DNA of 64,000 nt from Lolium rigidum (GCF_022539505.1 NC_061510.1:100766292-100830291); one strand, 5' to 3'. Counted from the first letter of the stretch, positions 19,658 to 32,018 are shown. A program made the numbers and translations. Notes: generated by a model from the sequence alone, not told the origin.

Positions 19658-20547
19658 TGTCGCGGTATCGTCACGGCATATGCCATAGGGTGGCTAATCG
19701 AAGGTGGTTCCTAGATGGTCTCACGGTGGTATCCGGAAGCGGGTATGGGCACGAGTGACACGGTCGACGTATCCAGGTTCGAGGCCCTCCGATGGAGGTA
19801 ACACCTCTACTCCTGCTATGAGTGTATATGGTAATCACACAATACAATGGTGCTCCTAGAGCTGTGTCCGGCTGCTCGGGGAGGCTAAGGTAGACGAAGG
19901 TCTCTCTCCTCGAGTAGCGCTAAGTCTAGAATGAAGTGAGAATGATTGATCCTCCCCCGCACGAGGGGGGTAGTGCAGCTTATATAGGCGCTGGCACTTT
20001 ACAAGGAAGTCCCTATAGTCTAGTGGCCGGCTTGGCCGGCTCCGGCTTCCGCTCCTTCCCGAGGCGTTGACGTCATTGAGCCGTTGAGGCGTAGTGGCCT
20101 GTCCCGTCCGCCGAGAGGAGTCGGCGGCATGGCGAGGAGATGTCCCTGTCGCCATCATGTCCTGTAGCCGGTACGGACCGTCGTAGGCGATGATGGCCTA
20201 TCCGCCGCGTGGCACTATTGCTCTACAGTGCCCCGCGCTTTACGGGAAGTGAGGTCAGCGTGGTCCTTTGAACCTGGACCACCTACCCGGTTCCTTCTCA
20301 TGCAAGACTCGCCAGCCTCGAGTCGGTCTGAGGTATAGTCCCCAGTCGGATATGGCTTGTAGAAGCCGGCCCAGCCACGGCGCAGACGGCCGTAGCCAGG
20401 CCGACTAGAACTTGGAGCCAGCCGGCTTCCGAAGCAGCCGGCCACGACTCCAGCCGGCTGCACCTCAGCCGGCCTTTGCCGCGAGCCGGCCAACCTCTAG
20501 CCGGCTGCTCCGCGTCCATTGCCCTACCCGGGGTCTTCCCCCCGACA
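19658..20547 (-). repeat. 3' LTR of element D (890 bp)
   Basis: On the plus strand it starts TGTCGCGGTATCG and ends CCCCCCGACA. A TATA box for the minus strand lies in CTTATATAGGCG (about 19980). The CCGGC-rich end repeats a TAGCCGGC-type phrase several times. Confidence 0.93.
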
Positions 20548-20562
20548 TTAGCCCCCGAAGCT
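20548..20562 (-). other. Polypurine tract of element D
   Basis: TTAGCCCCCGAAGC on the plus strand reads GCTTCGGGGGCTAA on the element strand, right before the LTR start. Confidence 0.75.
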
Positions 20563-21033
20563 GGCAAGGTCCTGCGTTAAGAGGGACCTAGGCAGGTTTC
20601 CCTGGCTTTTAGATCTTCTGAATGTGCTGGGCAGTCCTTGGAGGGGACGACTGAGAATTTCCGTTCAGCCGGCGGCGCCCTCATCCGGCTTGCCCCATCC
20701 GGCTGCTTCTAGCCGGATGCTATTTTCGCTTCCGCAGCTTTTGCTTTTTTACAAGTGTTGGTGACGTCTCCGCCTTGTTAGGAGAGTTTGGGGCCGGATT
20801 GGACTTAATGTCCGGCTCCGGCTTGGGAGCGCCGGAGTCTCCGCCGCCTCGGGTCCTGTGCCCGACTTGACGGGTCTGACGGCTGGCTCCTGTGGCCGTT
20901 TCGTCTGGTCACATCAATGTTTCCTCCGGATCCGGTGCGGTCGTGGGGGAAGTGGCGCGTCAGTTTCCAGTAACCGCTGCCGACGTGGGGGGAAGTTATG
21001 GCGCAATGAATCCCGGTCGTGGCCCACGATCGC

Positions 21034-21071
21034 CACGTGGCCGCGCAAGCGGCGCGCCAGGCGGCTATAAA
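21034..21071 (+). promoter_or_regulatory. Promoter of the element D antisense gene: G-box and TATA
   Basis: GCCACGTGGC (CACGTG core 21034-21039) lies 27 bp upstream of TATAAA (21066-21071). This perfect palindromic G-box is the class bound by bZIP and bHLH factors. It faces away from the LTR into the antisense gene. The interval 20563-21033 is CCGGC-rich and holds no other feature I can name; 21072-21364 would be the leader. Confidence 0.6.
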
Positions 21072-21364
21072 TGCCCCTGGGAGCGGTACCGAGGCGTCCT
21101 TCCACGCACTTCGTCTTCACGCCCCCGCTCCTTTCTTCTTCGCTCGCACGCGCTTCTCCCTCATCGACCTCCTGGCGAACTCCGGCGACCGGGCGCGGCC
21201 GCACATCTTGGCCTCTTCGCAGCCGTCCGCGCACCAAGCCGGCGCCACGGGGCCCCGCGTTTCCACGCGCTCCACCGCCGCCGTCGCCGCCGTCCCGGTT
21301 CTTCCGCCGTCCGCTTTCTTGGTCTTCTTCTTCTTCGTCCCGCGGTTCTTGGAGGGGCTCGTAC

Positions 21365-24300
21365 ATGCGAGACGACGACATCGAGCGGCTTGTGCGCCTC
21401 CGCCGGATTCCGGCGGGGGTGATCACGAGGGCGCCCGGCGCTGAGAAGGAGCCGAGGCCTAATCCCGGCGAGCGGGTGGTCTTCGGGGCGCATCTCGACC
21501 GAGGGTTGGGCCTGCCGGCTTCGCCCTTCTTCCGGCGCTTCCTCGACTTCTTCGGTCTTCAACCTCATCATCTGCCGGCCAACGCCTGCGTCCTCCTCAG
21601 CTGCTACGTGGCCTTCATGGAGGGTTACGCCGGCTTGTGGCCGGACATCGACTTCTGGAGCCGGCTGTTCTACATCAAGGCGCAGACGACGGACGGCCAT
21701 CTGCGGGCCTGCGGCGCCGCCTCGATCTACTCTCGTCCTGGTACGTCCTTTCCGAGGATTCCGACGGTGGACTCGGTGAAGAACTGGCAGATGTCATTCT
21801 TCTACGTGCGGAACGCGGATCCGGCTGTCGACTGCCTCAACCTGCCGGAGTACAACCCGGCTCCGCCAGTCGGCCGAATCAACTGGGGCCACAACGCCAG
21901 GAACACGGACCCGGACGCAGAGGTAAACCTTCTGTGGGATTTCTTGGGGGAGTGTGTCACGGGGGGCCGGCTGAGCGCCGAGGACCTCCTCTGCACCTAT
22001 GTTGAGCGCCGGGTGCTGCCGCTCCAGAGGCGTGTCCACAAGATTGGGCACATGTCCGGCCGGCTGGATCCAACCCGGACGTCGAAGGCGGAGCTCACCA
22101 AGGCCCAAGTTGCTCGCCGGGTGAACTCCTTCACCAAGGCCAACATGCCGGAGCGCTGGGACTGGGGGTTGGCGCCTTACGACCGGGCGTCGCCGCCTGA
22201 ACTGGTAAGTTTTACGTTTTGGCCGACTTCCGGCTTGCAGCTGCGTGGCCGACTTGATATTTACTTATTTCCTTTGTTTTGCTTTCAGCTTTTCGACCGC
22301 CAGGGTGCTGAGGACGGCGACCTAGCGCAGAAGAACTGGACGCCGGATCATATTGATCCGGCGGACCAAGCCGGCGACGATGATCTGCCGGAGGTGCCTG
22401 ACCAAGGCGGCCAGGGGGAACACAACCCGCCGCCCTCGCCAGAGCACCAGGAGGAGGAGGAGCCGGCGACGTCCACCACGGGGCCGATCCCCGCGGTGCC
22501 CCTGCGCACGAGGCCGCCTGGCGCCTCGGTGACTTCTACGCCCAAGGGGAAGAAGCGGGCCATCGGCGGGTCCACGGTCGCGCTGGAGGCCAAGGCCAAG
22601 AAGCAGCGCCGACAGGCGCCCAAGAGGGTTTCGGAGCAAGCCGGGTAAGTTCTTTTTTCTCTGTTGTTTGATTCCTTTTCTTTCCTTTCTTCTTGTATTT
22701 ATCTTTTCTTGCTTGTCCGACTAGGGCTCCGATAAAGTTTACCCAGGGCGGCGGCTCTCGGCAGGCTCCTCCCATCACGTCGCCGCTCCAGCGGCAGAGG
22801 AGGGAGCCAACCCCGCAGCCCTCGACGCGCGCGCGCACGCCGCCTGACGTTATCGTGCCGCTCGCGGCTACGCCGCCTTCCGCGGGGGCGTCTTCTTCAG
22901 CTGCGCCTTCTGCGGCGCCTGGCGGCGGCGCCCAGGGTGAGTCGGTGCGCCGGCCGACCCTAGACGACATGTTTCCGCGCCGCGCCCCATTTGTGGAGCA
23001 GGCGGCCGGAGCTGGCAGGGGTATGCCGCCAGCGACCGGAGCTGGAGCCGGCGGGGCTGCGCCGCCTGCGACCGGAGTCGGCGGGCCCGCGCCCAACGTT
23101 GTGGTGCTGGAGGACAGCCCGGAGGGAGCGCCTCAGGCGCCGGAGACGACGGCTCCCACCGGGCCGACTGCTTCGACCGCGCCGCCTCCATCTTCGGAGC
23201 CGACGAGGGAGGAGCCGGCCAGGGATGAGCCGTCGCGCGCAAAGGACGCCGGCTCCTGGACACTGGTAAGGATGGAGGGGCCGTCCGAGCCGACTACGGG
23301 CCTCCACGTGGCCAAGGGTGCCAGGCTGCTGAACGTGGCATCTGCCTCCGATTCCAGCCTGGGCTCAGCTGGCACGATGGAGAAGGCGTGGCACCAGGCG
23401 GACGCCTGGGAGGTGACCAGCCGGGAGGGGCAGCCAGGCGTGGCACCCATGAAGATGTTCTTCTCCGGCTTCCGCGCCAACCTCGAGGCCGGGGCCACCG
23501 AAACCCTAACCAACCTGGCGAAGTTGGAGGAGGCCGACAAGGTGAGTGTTTTGTCTTGGTTTTTACGACTTGTTGCTATCCCGGTAGCCCTCCGAGGCAT
23601 GGGCCGGCTGCTTGGAGCCGGCCCGGCTTCGCCTAGATATCTGACTTTTGCTTCTCTCGGGCGGTTACGGAGCGGCGTACCGTCTTGTACAATCAGGTCG
23701 TGACCAGCTACCACAAGGCCAAAATTGAGATGGCCGGCCTGGCCCGTGAGCTGAAGGATGCCAAGGGGTTTTTCTTTTTTTTGACTTGCTCTTTTTCTGT
23801 TAGGTTTCTTTTTTGCTGACGGCTTGTTTTTGCCGGCTTGCAGCTGAGGCCGCCCGGGTCCCGCAGCTGGATTCGGATCTCCGAGCCGCCCGCGCCCAAT
23901 GCGCCGTGAGCGAGGAAACGGGCCGGGCTGCTGCCGCCAAGCTGAAGGTGGCTGAGGGGGAGCTGACGCGGCTGCGCCAGCTTGAGGCTAACCACCTCAA
24001 GGAACTTGCCGCCCTCAAGAAGGCTGAGGAGGAGAAGGTGGAAGCCCTGAGCAAGCGGCTGGAGGAGGTGGAGAAGCAGCGGCTTGCGCTCCGTGAAGAG
24101 GTGACCTCCAAGTCTAAGGAGCTGTCGGCCACCGCCAAGCGGTGGGTGGATGAGATTAGCCGGCTCGACCGCGGCTTGGCGGGTGAGTCCTTATATTTTT
24201 TATGTCCTTCCCCTTTGCCGGCTTTCGGCCGTCGGCTGCCGGCTTAGGTTGGCAGCCGGCGGCAGAAACTTTGATTTTTACGATATCTCCATCTTCGGTC

Positions 24301-25374
24301 GAGGGCGATCGGTTCTGCCGGCTGCCGCCGAGCTTTTTCCTTTTTACTTCAAAATCTCCATCTTCAGGCTGGGGGCAGTCGGTCCTTGCCGGCTGCCGCC
24401 AGTCTTACTTTTTAGAGCTTCGGAATCTCCATCTTCAGGCTGGGGGTAGTCGGTTCTTGCCGGCTGCCGCCAGGCTTTTTTCCTTTTTACTTCGAAATCT
24501 CCATCTTCAGGCTGGGGGCAGTCGGTTCTTGCCGGCTGCCGCCAGTCTTACTTTTAGAGCTTCGGAATCTCCATCTTCAGGCTGGGGGCAGTCGGTTCTT
24601 GCCGGCTGCCGCCATGCTTACTTTTTAGAGCTTCGGAATCTCCATCTTCAGGCTGGGGGCAGTCAGCTCTTGCCGGCTGCCACCAGGCTTACTTTAGGAC
24701 TTAGAAAATTTATATTTTCCTGCTTTTTCCGGCTTCAACGGATTTCTGATGTGTTTCTTCTTTGCAGCGGCCTTCCCTGAGGCGCATGAGGCGGCGCTGA
24801 AGGCAGTTGGCGAGGCGCGGGAAGCGCGCCGCCAGGCTACTGGTGAGCCAAGCGGAGCCTACTTCTCCATGGACGACTACCTGGCTGGCATGGCCGCCCG
24901 CGTCGGGCCCATCACGAAGCTTGCCTGGGAGCTCCGGAAGGCGGCGGAAGAGCTGATCCGGCTGCTGTGGTCGACCGAGACGCTGCCGCAAGACCTCTCC
25001 AACCTCATCGCCTGGCTAGAGAGGGCGCCCGACCGCTTCCTCGACTGGAAGGAGTCGGCCGCGCGTGCCGGAGCTGATATGGCGTTGTCGTTCGTGCTCT
25101 CCTGGTATAACGAGGTTAGCCTCGACCAGCTAGAGTACCGGCGCGCCGACGTTGAGGACAAGCTCCCGCCGGAGAACAAAACCGACCGGCTCGCCCGTGC
25201 CTGCGCCATTGCCGACTTTGTCGACAAGGCCATCTTCATCGCGGATCCGAATCCACCGTCTGACGACGAGGAGGAGGAGGCGGAGGATGAGGAGGCGGAA
25301 GATGTGCCTGAGGATGACCCGGCAGCCGGCTCCGCTGATGCTCCCCCGGCTGGTCCTGATCCAGCCGGTGCTTA
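21365..25374 (+). CDS. Antisense gene of element D: Transposase_28-type domain, coiled coil, acidic tail; six exons
   Basis: Proposed exons are 21365-22204, 22289-22644, 22725-23541, 23697 to about 23766, 23844-24182 and 24768-25374. Most introns start GTAAG or GTGAG and end in pyrimidine-AG, with phases that agree. The exception is the fourth donor, in a GGGG run, where one or two bases are out of register. Exon 1 holds the PF04195-type domain (GLGLPASPFFRRFLDFFGLQ, LLSCYVAFMEGYAGLWPDID, NWQMSFFYVRN). Exons 2-3 are Pro/Ala-rich and disordered, with a basic GKKRA patch. Exon 5 is a long coiled coil (LKKAEEEKVEALSKRLEEVE). Exon 6 is helical and ends in an acidic tail. The total is about 1000 residues. 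The ATG at 21365 was chosen because the in-frame ATG at 21071 lies inside the TATA box. It runs opposite to pol and ends about 450 bp from the integrase end. Function unknown; not shown to be a transposase. Confidence 0.7.
24270..24700 (+). repeat. Minisatellite in intron 5 of the antisense gene, about six 71-bp units
   Basis: Each unit contains CTCCATCTTC, then GGGGGCAGTCGG-type and TTGCCGGCTGCCGCCA phrases. Units begin near 24285, 24355, 24427, 24498, 24569 and 24641. The array fills most of the 585-bp intron. Confidence 0.85.
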
Positions 25375-25825
25375 GCTTTTACCTGTTTCCTTTATGCTTT
25401 TGCAAGACAATTTGTTAAATCCCCGGGATGCCGGGTGCATATGTAAGACAATATTATTATCCTTTTATTAGGGCACACTTTAATGTGTTTGTTTAATCAT
25501 TTGTGTGCCGGCTTGCTTTCTTCCGACTTGTTCGCTTTTTCCCATCCGCCCCACTCTTTGGCTGTGCCCTTGCCGATCGTACGTCCGACTTACGGTCCGT
25601 CGCCGGATCAAGAGCGTGCCGCTGGGTGAGGCCGATAGTATTTCAGTCGAACGAGCCGAGTTCGGCAATCCGGCACTTTTATGAAGAGTTGTGCAAGAAA
25701 CAATTCGCTTTCACTCTTTCCCTTAGTCGTCTTTCGCGTGCCGGCTCCCTAGGCACTTACTCCCGCCGGCCGGACAGCCGGGTTGCGGTCTGTAGCTGGT
25801 CGGAAGCCGGCTGTCGGAAACCGGA
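25375..25825. other. Gap between the two convergent genes of element D
   Basis: It should hold the 3' ends of the antisense transcript and of the integrase transcript. CCGGC-rich motifs recur but no coding signal was recognised. Confidence 0.45.
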
Positions 25826-27320
25826 TCACGTTACTAAGCCGGCCGCGTGAGAGGGTGTTAGCCAATTGGCGAAAACAATAGAGTACGCGGAAAACTTGTC
25901 GAAATCGGCGCTCTTGGCGCTTACTTTTTCATAGCTTACAAAAGGAGTACAAGGGATACATACATTCCTGCTCTCAAGTATAAAATGGTCGAAGCAACCT
26001 GACATTCCAGGGACGTTTTGTCTCCTCGTCGGTTTGCTCGCCTTGTTTTTCTTAGCCTCTTGGGCATCTATGAGATAGTAGGAATCATTGCCTACTGCCT
26101 TGCTCACGATGAAGGGACCCTCCCATGGGGATGACAGTTTATGCTGTCCGGCTGTCCGTTGGATCAGCCGAAGCACTAGGTCTCCTTCTCGGAATGCTAA
26201 GGACTGGACCTTCCGGCTGTGATAGCGTCGGAGGCTTTGCTGGTAGACGGTAGACCTGGACTCGGCCATTAACCGGACCTCTTCAACCAGGTCGACTCCA
26301 TCTTCACGAGCTTCTTTGGCTTCAGCTTCTGTGTAGAGCTTGATCCTTGGCGCGTCATGCTCGATATCAGTCGGCAAGACGGCTTCGGCCCCGTATACGA
26401 GGAATAAGGGTGTGAAGCCGACTGAGCGGTTTGGCGTCGTGCGCAGGCTCCATAATACGCTGGGCAGCTCTTCAATCCAGCAACCGGCTGAGCGCTCAAG
26501 CGGCTCCACCAGCCGGGGCCGGATGCCGGCTAGGATCAAGCCGTTTGCTTTCTCCACTTGGCCGTTTGACTCCGGATGCGCCACGGACGATAGGTCCATT
26601 CGGATCCCCATCTCCCCACAATAGCGTTTGAAAATGCCTTCGGCGAAGTTGCTGCCGTTGTCGGTGATGATGCTGTGGGGGTAGCCGTATCTCACAATTA
26701 TCTCCTTGAGGAACGTGACGGCTGTGGAGCCGTCCAGCTTCTTTATTGGCTTGGCTTCGATCCACTTAGTGAATTTATCAATCATCACCAAGAGATGAGT
26801 CATGCCGCCTCGGGCTGTTTTGAATGGGCCCACCATATCCAAGCCCCATACGGCGAATGGCCAAGTAATGGGGATGGTTTACAGGGCGGAAGCCGGCGTG
26901 TGCTTTTGCTTGGCAAAGTGTTGGCAGCCGTTGCACTTCTTCACCAGTTCTTCTGCGTCTCTGAGCGCAGTCGGCCAGTAAAAACCGTGCCGGAAGGCTT
27001 TGGCCACTATGGCTCCGGAGGAGGCGTGGTGGCCGCACTCTCCCCGATGGATTTCCCGTAGGAGTTCAATCCCTTCAGCCGGCTCGACGCACCGGCTGGA
27101 GCACCCCACTTACGCTGCGTTTGTACAGCTCGTGGTTGATGATTGTATAGGCCTTGGCCCTTCTCTCAATCTGCCTGGCTTGAACCCTGTCATTGGGCAG
27201 CACACCATCGGTGAGGTAGGAGAGGAATTCTTGTGCCCATGATGGTACGCATCTTATTTCAAATACGCTGACCACCAAGGCCTCCATCTTCGGAGCTTCC
27301 GGATTCGACTGCATGGTCGC
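25826..27320 (-). pseudogene. Integrase of element D
   Basis: Integrase joins retrotransposon cDNA to host DNA. The zinc-binding HHCC part is at 27060-26880 (REIHRGECGHHASS, then KKCNGCQHFAK). The catalytic core is at 26842-26300, with the first Asp in MDMVGPFKTARGG, the second in IITDNGSNFAEG and Glu in SNGQVEKANGLI. A C-terminal domain follows (SPWEGPFIVSKA). The core ORF runs to 25826 with an unusual long tail. The frame changes between the zinc-binding part and the core, and again at about 27075. All three catalytic acids remain, but the gene cannot be read through. Confidence 0.88.
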
Positions 27321-27329
27321 CGGGTTCGT

Positions 27330-28485
27330 CTATGAAGCCGGCGGGTTCGGCTGAGAAGCCCCCGAGTTTGGCTGAGAAGCCCCCGCGTTGGACTGAGAAG
27401 CCCCCGGGTTCGGCTGTGGAGCCGGCGGGTTCGGCTGATAAGCCCCCGACTTGGGCGATGAAGCCCCCGGGTTCGGCCGAGAAGCCCCCGGGTCAGCCGG
27501 CACGAATATAGAATCCGAGTCCGGTGACGGTATGATGGACGGTTTCTTGAGGACCGCCAAGGCAACGCCCGGCGGAATGGCTTGCCGGGTTGAGCCAATC
27601 TTGGATAGGGCGTCTGCCGCCTCGTTGTTTGCTCGCGGCACATGATGGAATTCACAGCCATCGAAGAAGCCGGATAGCTGCTGGACGTGGAAGCGGTACG
27701 AGGCCATGTTGGCGTCCTTCGCGTCCCAGTCGCCCGATGCTTGCTGTATAACCAAGTCGGAGTCGCCGAAGCAAAGGATGCGACGCACGCCTATCTCCTT
27801 GGCCAGCTTCAGCCCATGAATGAGCGCCTCGTACTCCGCCACATTATTGGATGCGGCGAAGTGGATCTGCAGGACGTAGTCCAGCCGATCTCCCTTGGGG
27901 GAGGTGACGATGATGCCGGCTCCCAAGCCGTTTCGCATCTTCGAGCCGTCAAAGTGCAGCTTCCAGTGCGTGGAGTCAGGCACAGGAGGCAGGTATTGCA
28001 TCTCGGCCCAGTCGACGAAGAAGTCCGCCAGGATCTGCGACTTGATGGATGTGCGCGGCTCGTAGATGATGGTGTGGGCGGCTAGCTCCAGGGCCCACTT
28101 GGCAACCCGGCCATTGGCGTCTTTGCTACCAATGATTTCCGCCAAGGGTGCTGTGGCCACCACCTTGATGGGGTGCTCCTGGAAGTAGTGCTTGAGCTTC
28201 TTGGCCGCCATGTACACGCCGTATGTGACCTTCTGGTAGTGGGGGTAGTTTTGCTTCGACTGGGACAGCACTTCGCTAAGGTAGTAGACCGGGCGCTGGA
28301 CCGACTGCTCCTTGCCGGCTTCCTTGCTGGCTTCCTTGCGTTCCACCACCAGGACGACGCTAACCACACGATTGGTGGCAGCGATGTATAACAGCATCGG
28401 CTCCATTGAAGCCGGCGATGCGAGGATGGGCGCGGTTGAGAGCACGCGCTTTAAGTCACGGAAGGCTTCATCCGCCTGCGGTGAC
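27330..28485 (-). pseudogene. RNase H (C-terminal part) and archaeal-type RNase H of element D
   Basis: Element F splits the pol gene at 28485. The minus strand resumes with FRDLKRVLSTAPILASPASM and the RNase H1 region (PVYYLSEVLSQSKQNYPHYQ, KLKHYFQEHPI). Then comes a second RNase H of archaeal type, starting WKLHFDGSKMRNGLGAGI, with NVAEYEALIHGLKLA and FGDSDLVIQQ, and ending HHVPRANNEAADALS. These carry the expected acidic residues (D in FDGS, E in AEYEA, D in GDSD, D in EAADAL). Two RNase H domains in series are a hallmark of Tat-lineage Gypsy elements. This part is open without a stop until 27328. Confidence 0.88.
27333..27500 (-). repeat. 21-bp tandem repeat coding a NPGASQP linker
   Basis: About eight 21-bp units encode NPGASQP and variants between the archaeal-type RNase H and integrase. 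The array is in frame, so length changes would not disturb pol. A single TAG after the last unit (about 27328) ends the open frame. Confidence 0.8.
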
Positions 28486-29980
28486 TGATGTCTACGGGAG
28501 CTTCTATTCTTGTAGACAGTGTTGGGCCTCCAAGAGCAGAGGTTTGTAGAACAGCAGCAAGTTTCCCTTAAGTGAATCACCCAAGGTTTATCGAACTCAG
28601 GGAGGAAGAGGTCAAAGATATCCCTCTCAAGCAACCCTGCAATCACGATACAAGGAGTATCTTGTGTCCCCAACACACCTAATACACTTGTCAGATGTAT
28701 AGGTGCACTAGTTCGGCGAAGAGATAGTGAAATACAAGTAGTATGGATGTATATGAGTGGTAATAGCAATCTGAATAAAATATGGCAGTGAGTAAACATG
28801 CAACAGAACAGTAAATAAACGGAGATTCGATGTTTGGAAACAAGGCCTAGTAATCATACTTTCACTAGTGGACACTCTCAATATTGATCGCATAATAAAT
28901 AACTCTTTCTCTTATGTGCTACATACACTCTTTTGTTGGATAATGAACACATTGCGTAGGATTACACGAACCCTTAATGCCGGAGTTAACAAGCTCCACA
29001 ATTCAATGTTCATATTTAAATAACCTTAGAGCGTAATAGATCATTGCAAAATAGACCAAGAACTAACATAGTGCACACACTGTCCACATTACACTATGAA
29101 GGAGGAATAGATCACATCAATACTATCATAATGATAATTAACTCCACAACCTACAGGAGATCATGATCATAGCCTACGACAAGAACCACACGGTGCACAC
29201 ACTAGTCACCTTTACACCATGCAGGAGGAATAGACTACTTTAATAACATCACATGAGTAGCACATAAACTAGTAGCGATACAAAGCTCATCATATGGATC
29301 TCAATCATGCAAAGCAATTCACGAGATCAGTGTATTGGAGTACAGAGAGAGAGATTAACCACATAGCTACGGTAGAGCCCTCAGCCCCAGGGGTGAATTA
29401 CTCCCTCCTCATCATGGAGACAGCGATGGCGGTGAAGATGGCGGTGGAGACGGCGGTGGAGATGGCTCCGGGGGCAATTCCCCGCCCCGGCAGGGTGCCG
29501 GAACAGAGAGTTCTGTCCCCCGAATTGGACTTTCGCGATGGCGGCGGCTCTGGATGGTTTTCTCTGTTTTCGTCCTTCTAGTCGATGTTTTTAGGTCAGG
29601 GACGATTATATAGGCCGAGAGTCGGAGTCGGAGGGGCCACGGGGTGGCGACACCATAGGGGGGCGCACCCCCCCTTGGGCCGCGCCGCCCTGTGGGGTGG
29701 GGCCCCCCTGGCACCCCTCTGACTTTTCTCCGGTGCTCCGGAAGCTTCCGGGAATTATAAGGCCTTCGGTCTTGATTTCATCCGATTCCGAAAATATTTC
29801 TTTACTAGGATTTCGAAACCAAAAACAGCGAGAAAACAGCAACCGGCCTTTCGGCATCTCGTCAATAGGTTAGTTCCGGAAAACGCATAAAAATGATATA
29901 AAGTGTGAACAAAACATGTAGGTATTGTCATAAAACAAGCATGGAACATCGGAAATTATAGATACGTTGGAGACGTATCA
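28486..29980 (-). repeat. 3' LTR of element F (1495 bp)
   Basis: On the plus strand it starts TGATGTCTACGGGAGC and ends GAGACGTATCA. A minus-strand TATA box lies in GATTATATAGGCC (about 29607). Confidence 0.93.
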
Positions 29981-32018
29981 GCATCCCCAAGCTTAGTTCC
30001 TACTCGTCCTCGAGTAGGTAAACGATAAAAGATAATTTCTGAAGTGACATGCTACCAACATAATCTTAATCATACTATTGTAAAGCATATGAGATGAATG
30101 CAGCGATTCGAAGCAATGTTGATGCACTGAGTAAACAATTGAATCATATAGCAAAGACTTTTCATGAATAGTACTTTCAAGACAGGCATCAATAAGTCTT
30201 GCATAAGAGTTAACTCATAAAGCAATAAATTCAAAGTAAAGACATTGAAGCAACACAATGGAAGATTAAGTTTCAGCGGTTGCTTTCAACTTGTAACATG
30301 TATATCTCATGGATAATTGTCAATGCAAAGCAATATAACAAGTATAATATGCAAGTATGTAAGAATCAATGCACAGCTTAATCACAAGTGTTTGCTTCTA
30401 AGATAGAGAGAAATGGGTAAACTGACTCAACATAAAAGTAAAAGAATGGCCCTTCGCAGAGGGAAGCATTGATTGCTATATTTGTGCTAGAGCTTTGGTT
30501 TTGAAAGCAAGAAACAATTTTGTCAACGGTAGTAATAAAGCATATGTATCATGTAAATTATATCCTACAAGTTGCAAGCCTCATGCATAGTATACTAATA
30601 GTTCCCGCACCTTGTCCTAATTAGCTTGGACTACCGGGATTATCGCAATGCACATGTTTTAACCAAGTGTCACAAAGGGGTACCTCTATGTCGCCTGTAC
30701 AAAGGTCTAAGGAGAAAGCTCGCATTGGATTTCTCGCTATTGATTATTCTCAACTTAGACATCCATACCGGGACAACATAGACAACGAGATAATGGACTC
30801 CTCTTTTATGCATAAGCGTGTAGCAACAATTAATTTTCTCATATGAGATTGAGGATATATGTCCAAAACTGAAACTTCCACCATGGATCATGGCTTTAGT
30901 TAGCGGCCCAATGCTCTTCTCTAACAATATGCACGCTCTAACCATAAAGTGGTAGATCGCCCTTACTTCAGACAAGACAAACATGCATATCAACTCACAT
31001 GATTTTCAACAAAGAGTAGTTGATGGCGTCCCCAGGAACATGGTTATCGCACAACAAGCAACTTATAAGAAATAAAATGCATAAGTATATATTCAATACC
31101 ACAATAGTTTTTAAGCTATTTGTCCCATGAGCTATATATTGTAAAGGTAGAGGACAGAAATTTAAAGGTAGCACTTCAAGCAATTTACTTTGGAATGGCG
31201 GAGAAATACCATGTAGTAGGTAGGTATGGTGGACACAAATGGCATAGTGGTTGGCTCAAGGATTTTGGATGCATGAGAAGTACTCCCTCTCGATACAAGG
31301 CTTAGGCTAGCAAGGTTGTTTGAAGCAAACACAAGCATAAACTAGTACATCAAAACTTACATAAAAGACATATTACAAGCATTATAAGACTATACATTGT
31401 CTTCCCTGTTGTTCAAACACCTCACTAGAAAATATCTAGACTCTAGAGAAACCACTCATGCAAACCAAATTTTAACAAGCTCTATGTATTTCTTCACTAA
31501 TAGGTGCAAAGTATATGATGCAAGAGCTTAAACATGAGCACAACAATTGCCAAGTATCAAGTTATTCAAGACATCATACCAGTTACTACATATAGCATTT
31601 TCCGTTTCCAACCATATAACAATTAACGAAGCAGTTTCATCCTTCGCCATGAAAATTAAAAGCTAAGAACACATGTGTTCATACGAACCAGCGGAGCGTG
31701 TCTCTATCCCACACAAACATTTATTCAAACAAAAACAAAAACAAGAAACATACAGACGCTCCAAGTAAAGTACATAAGATGTGACCGAATAAAAATATAG
31801 TTTCAAGAGAAGGAACCTGATAATTTGTCAATGAAGAAGGGGATGCCTTGGGCATCCCCAAGCTTAGATGCTTGAGTCTTCTTGAAATATGCAGGGATGA
31901 ACCCCCGGGGCATCCCCAAGCTTAGAGCTTTCACTCTCCTTGATCATATTGTACCATACTCCTCTCTTGATCCTTGAAAACTTCCTCCACACCAAACTCG
32001 AAACAACTCATTAGAGGG
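29981..32018 (-). other. Noncoding 3' internal region of element F
   Basis: No gene is seen. It starts with the PPT and contains two further copies of the PPT motif (31852-31867 and 31910-31925). One of these sits in a hairpin of the form GGGGATGCCTTGGGCATCCCC. The corresponding region in E (60310-62357) is collinear. Confidence 0.65.

Noticed and set aside
24270..24700. Regular repeats considered as a CRISPR-like array
   Set aside because: Units are contiguous near-identical copies with no unique spacers, inside an intron of a eukaryotic retroelement.
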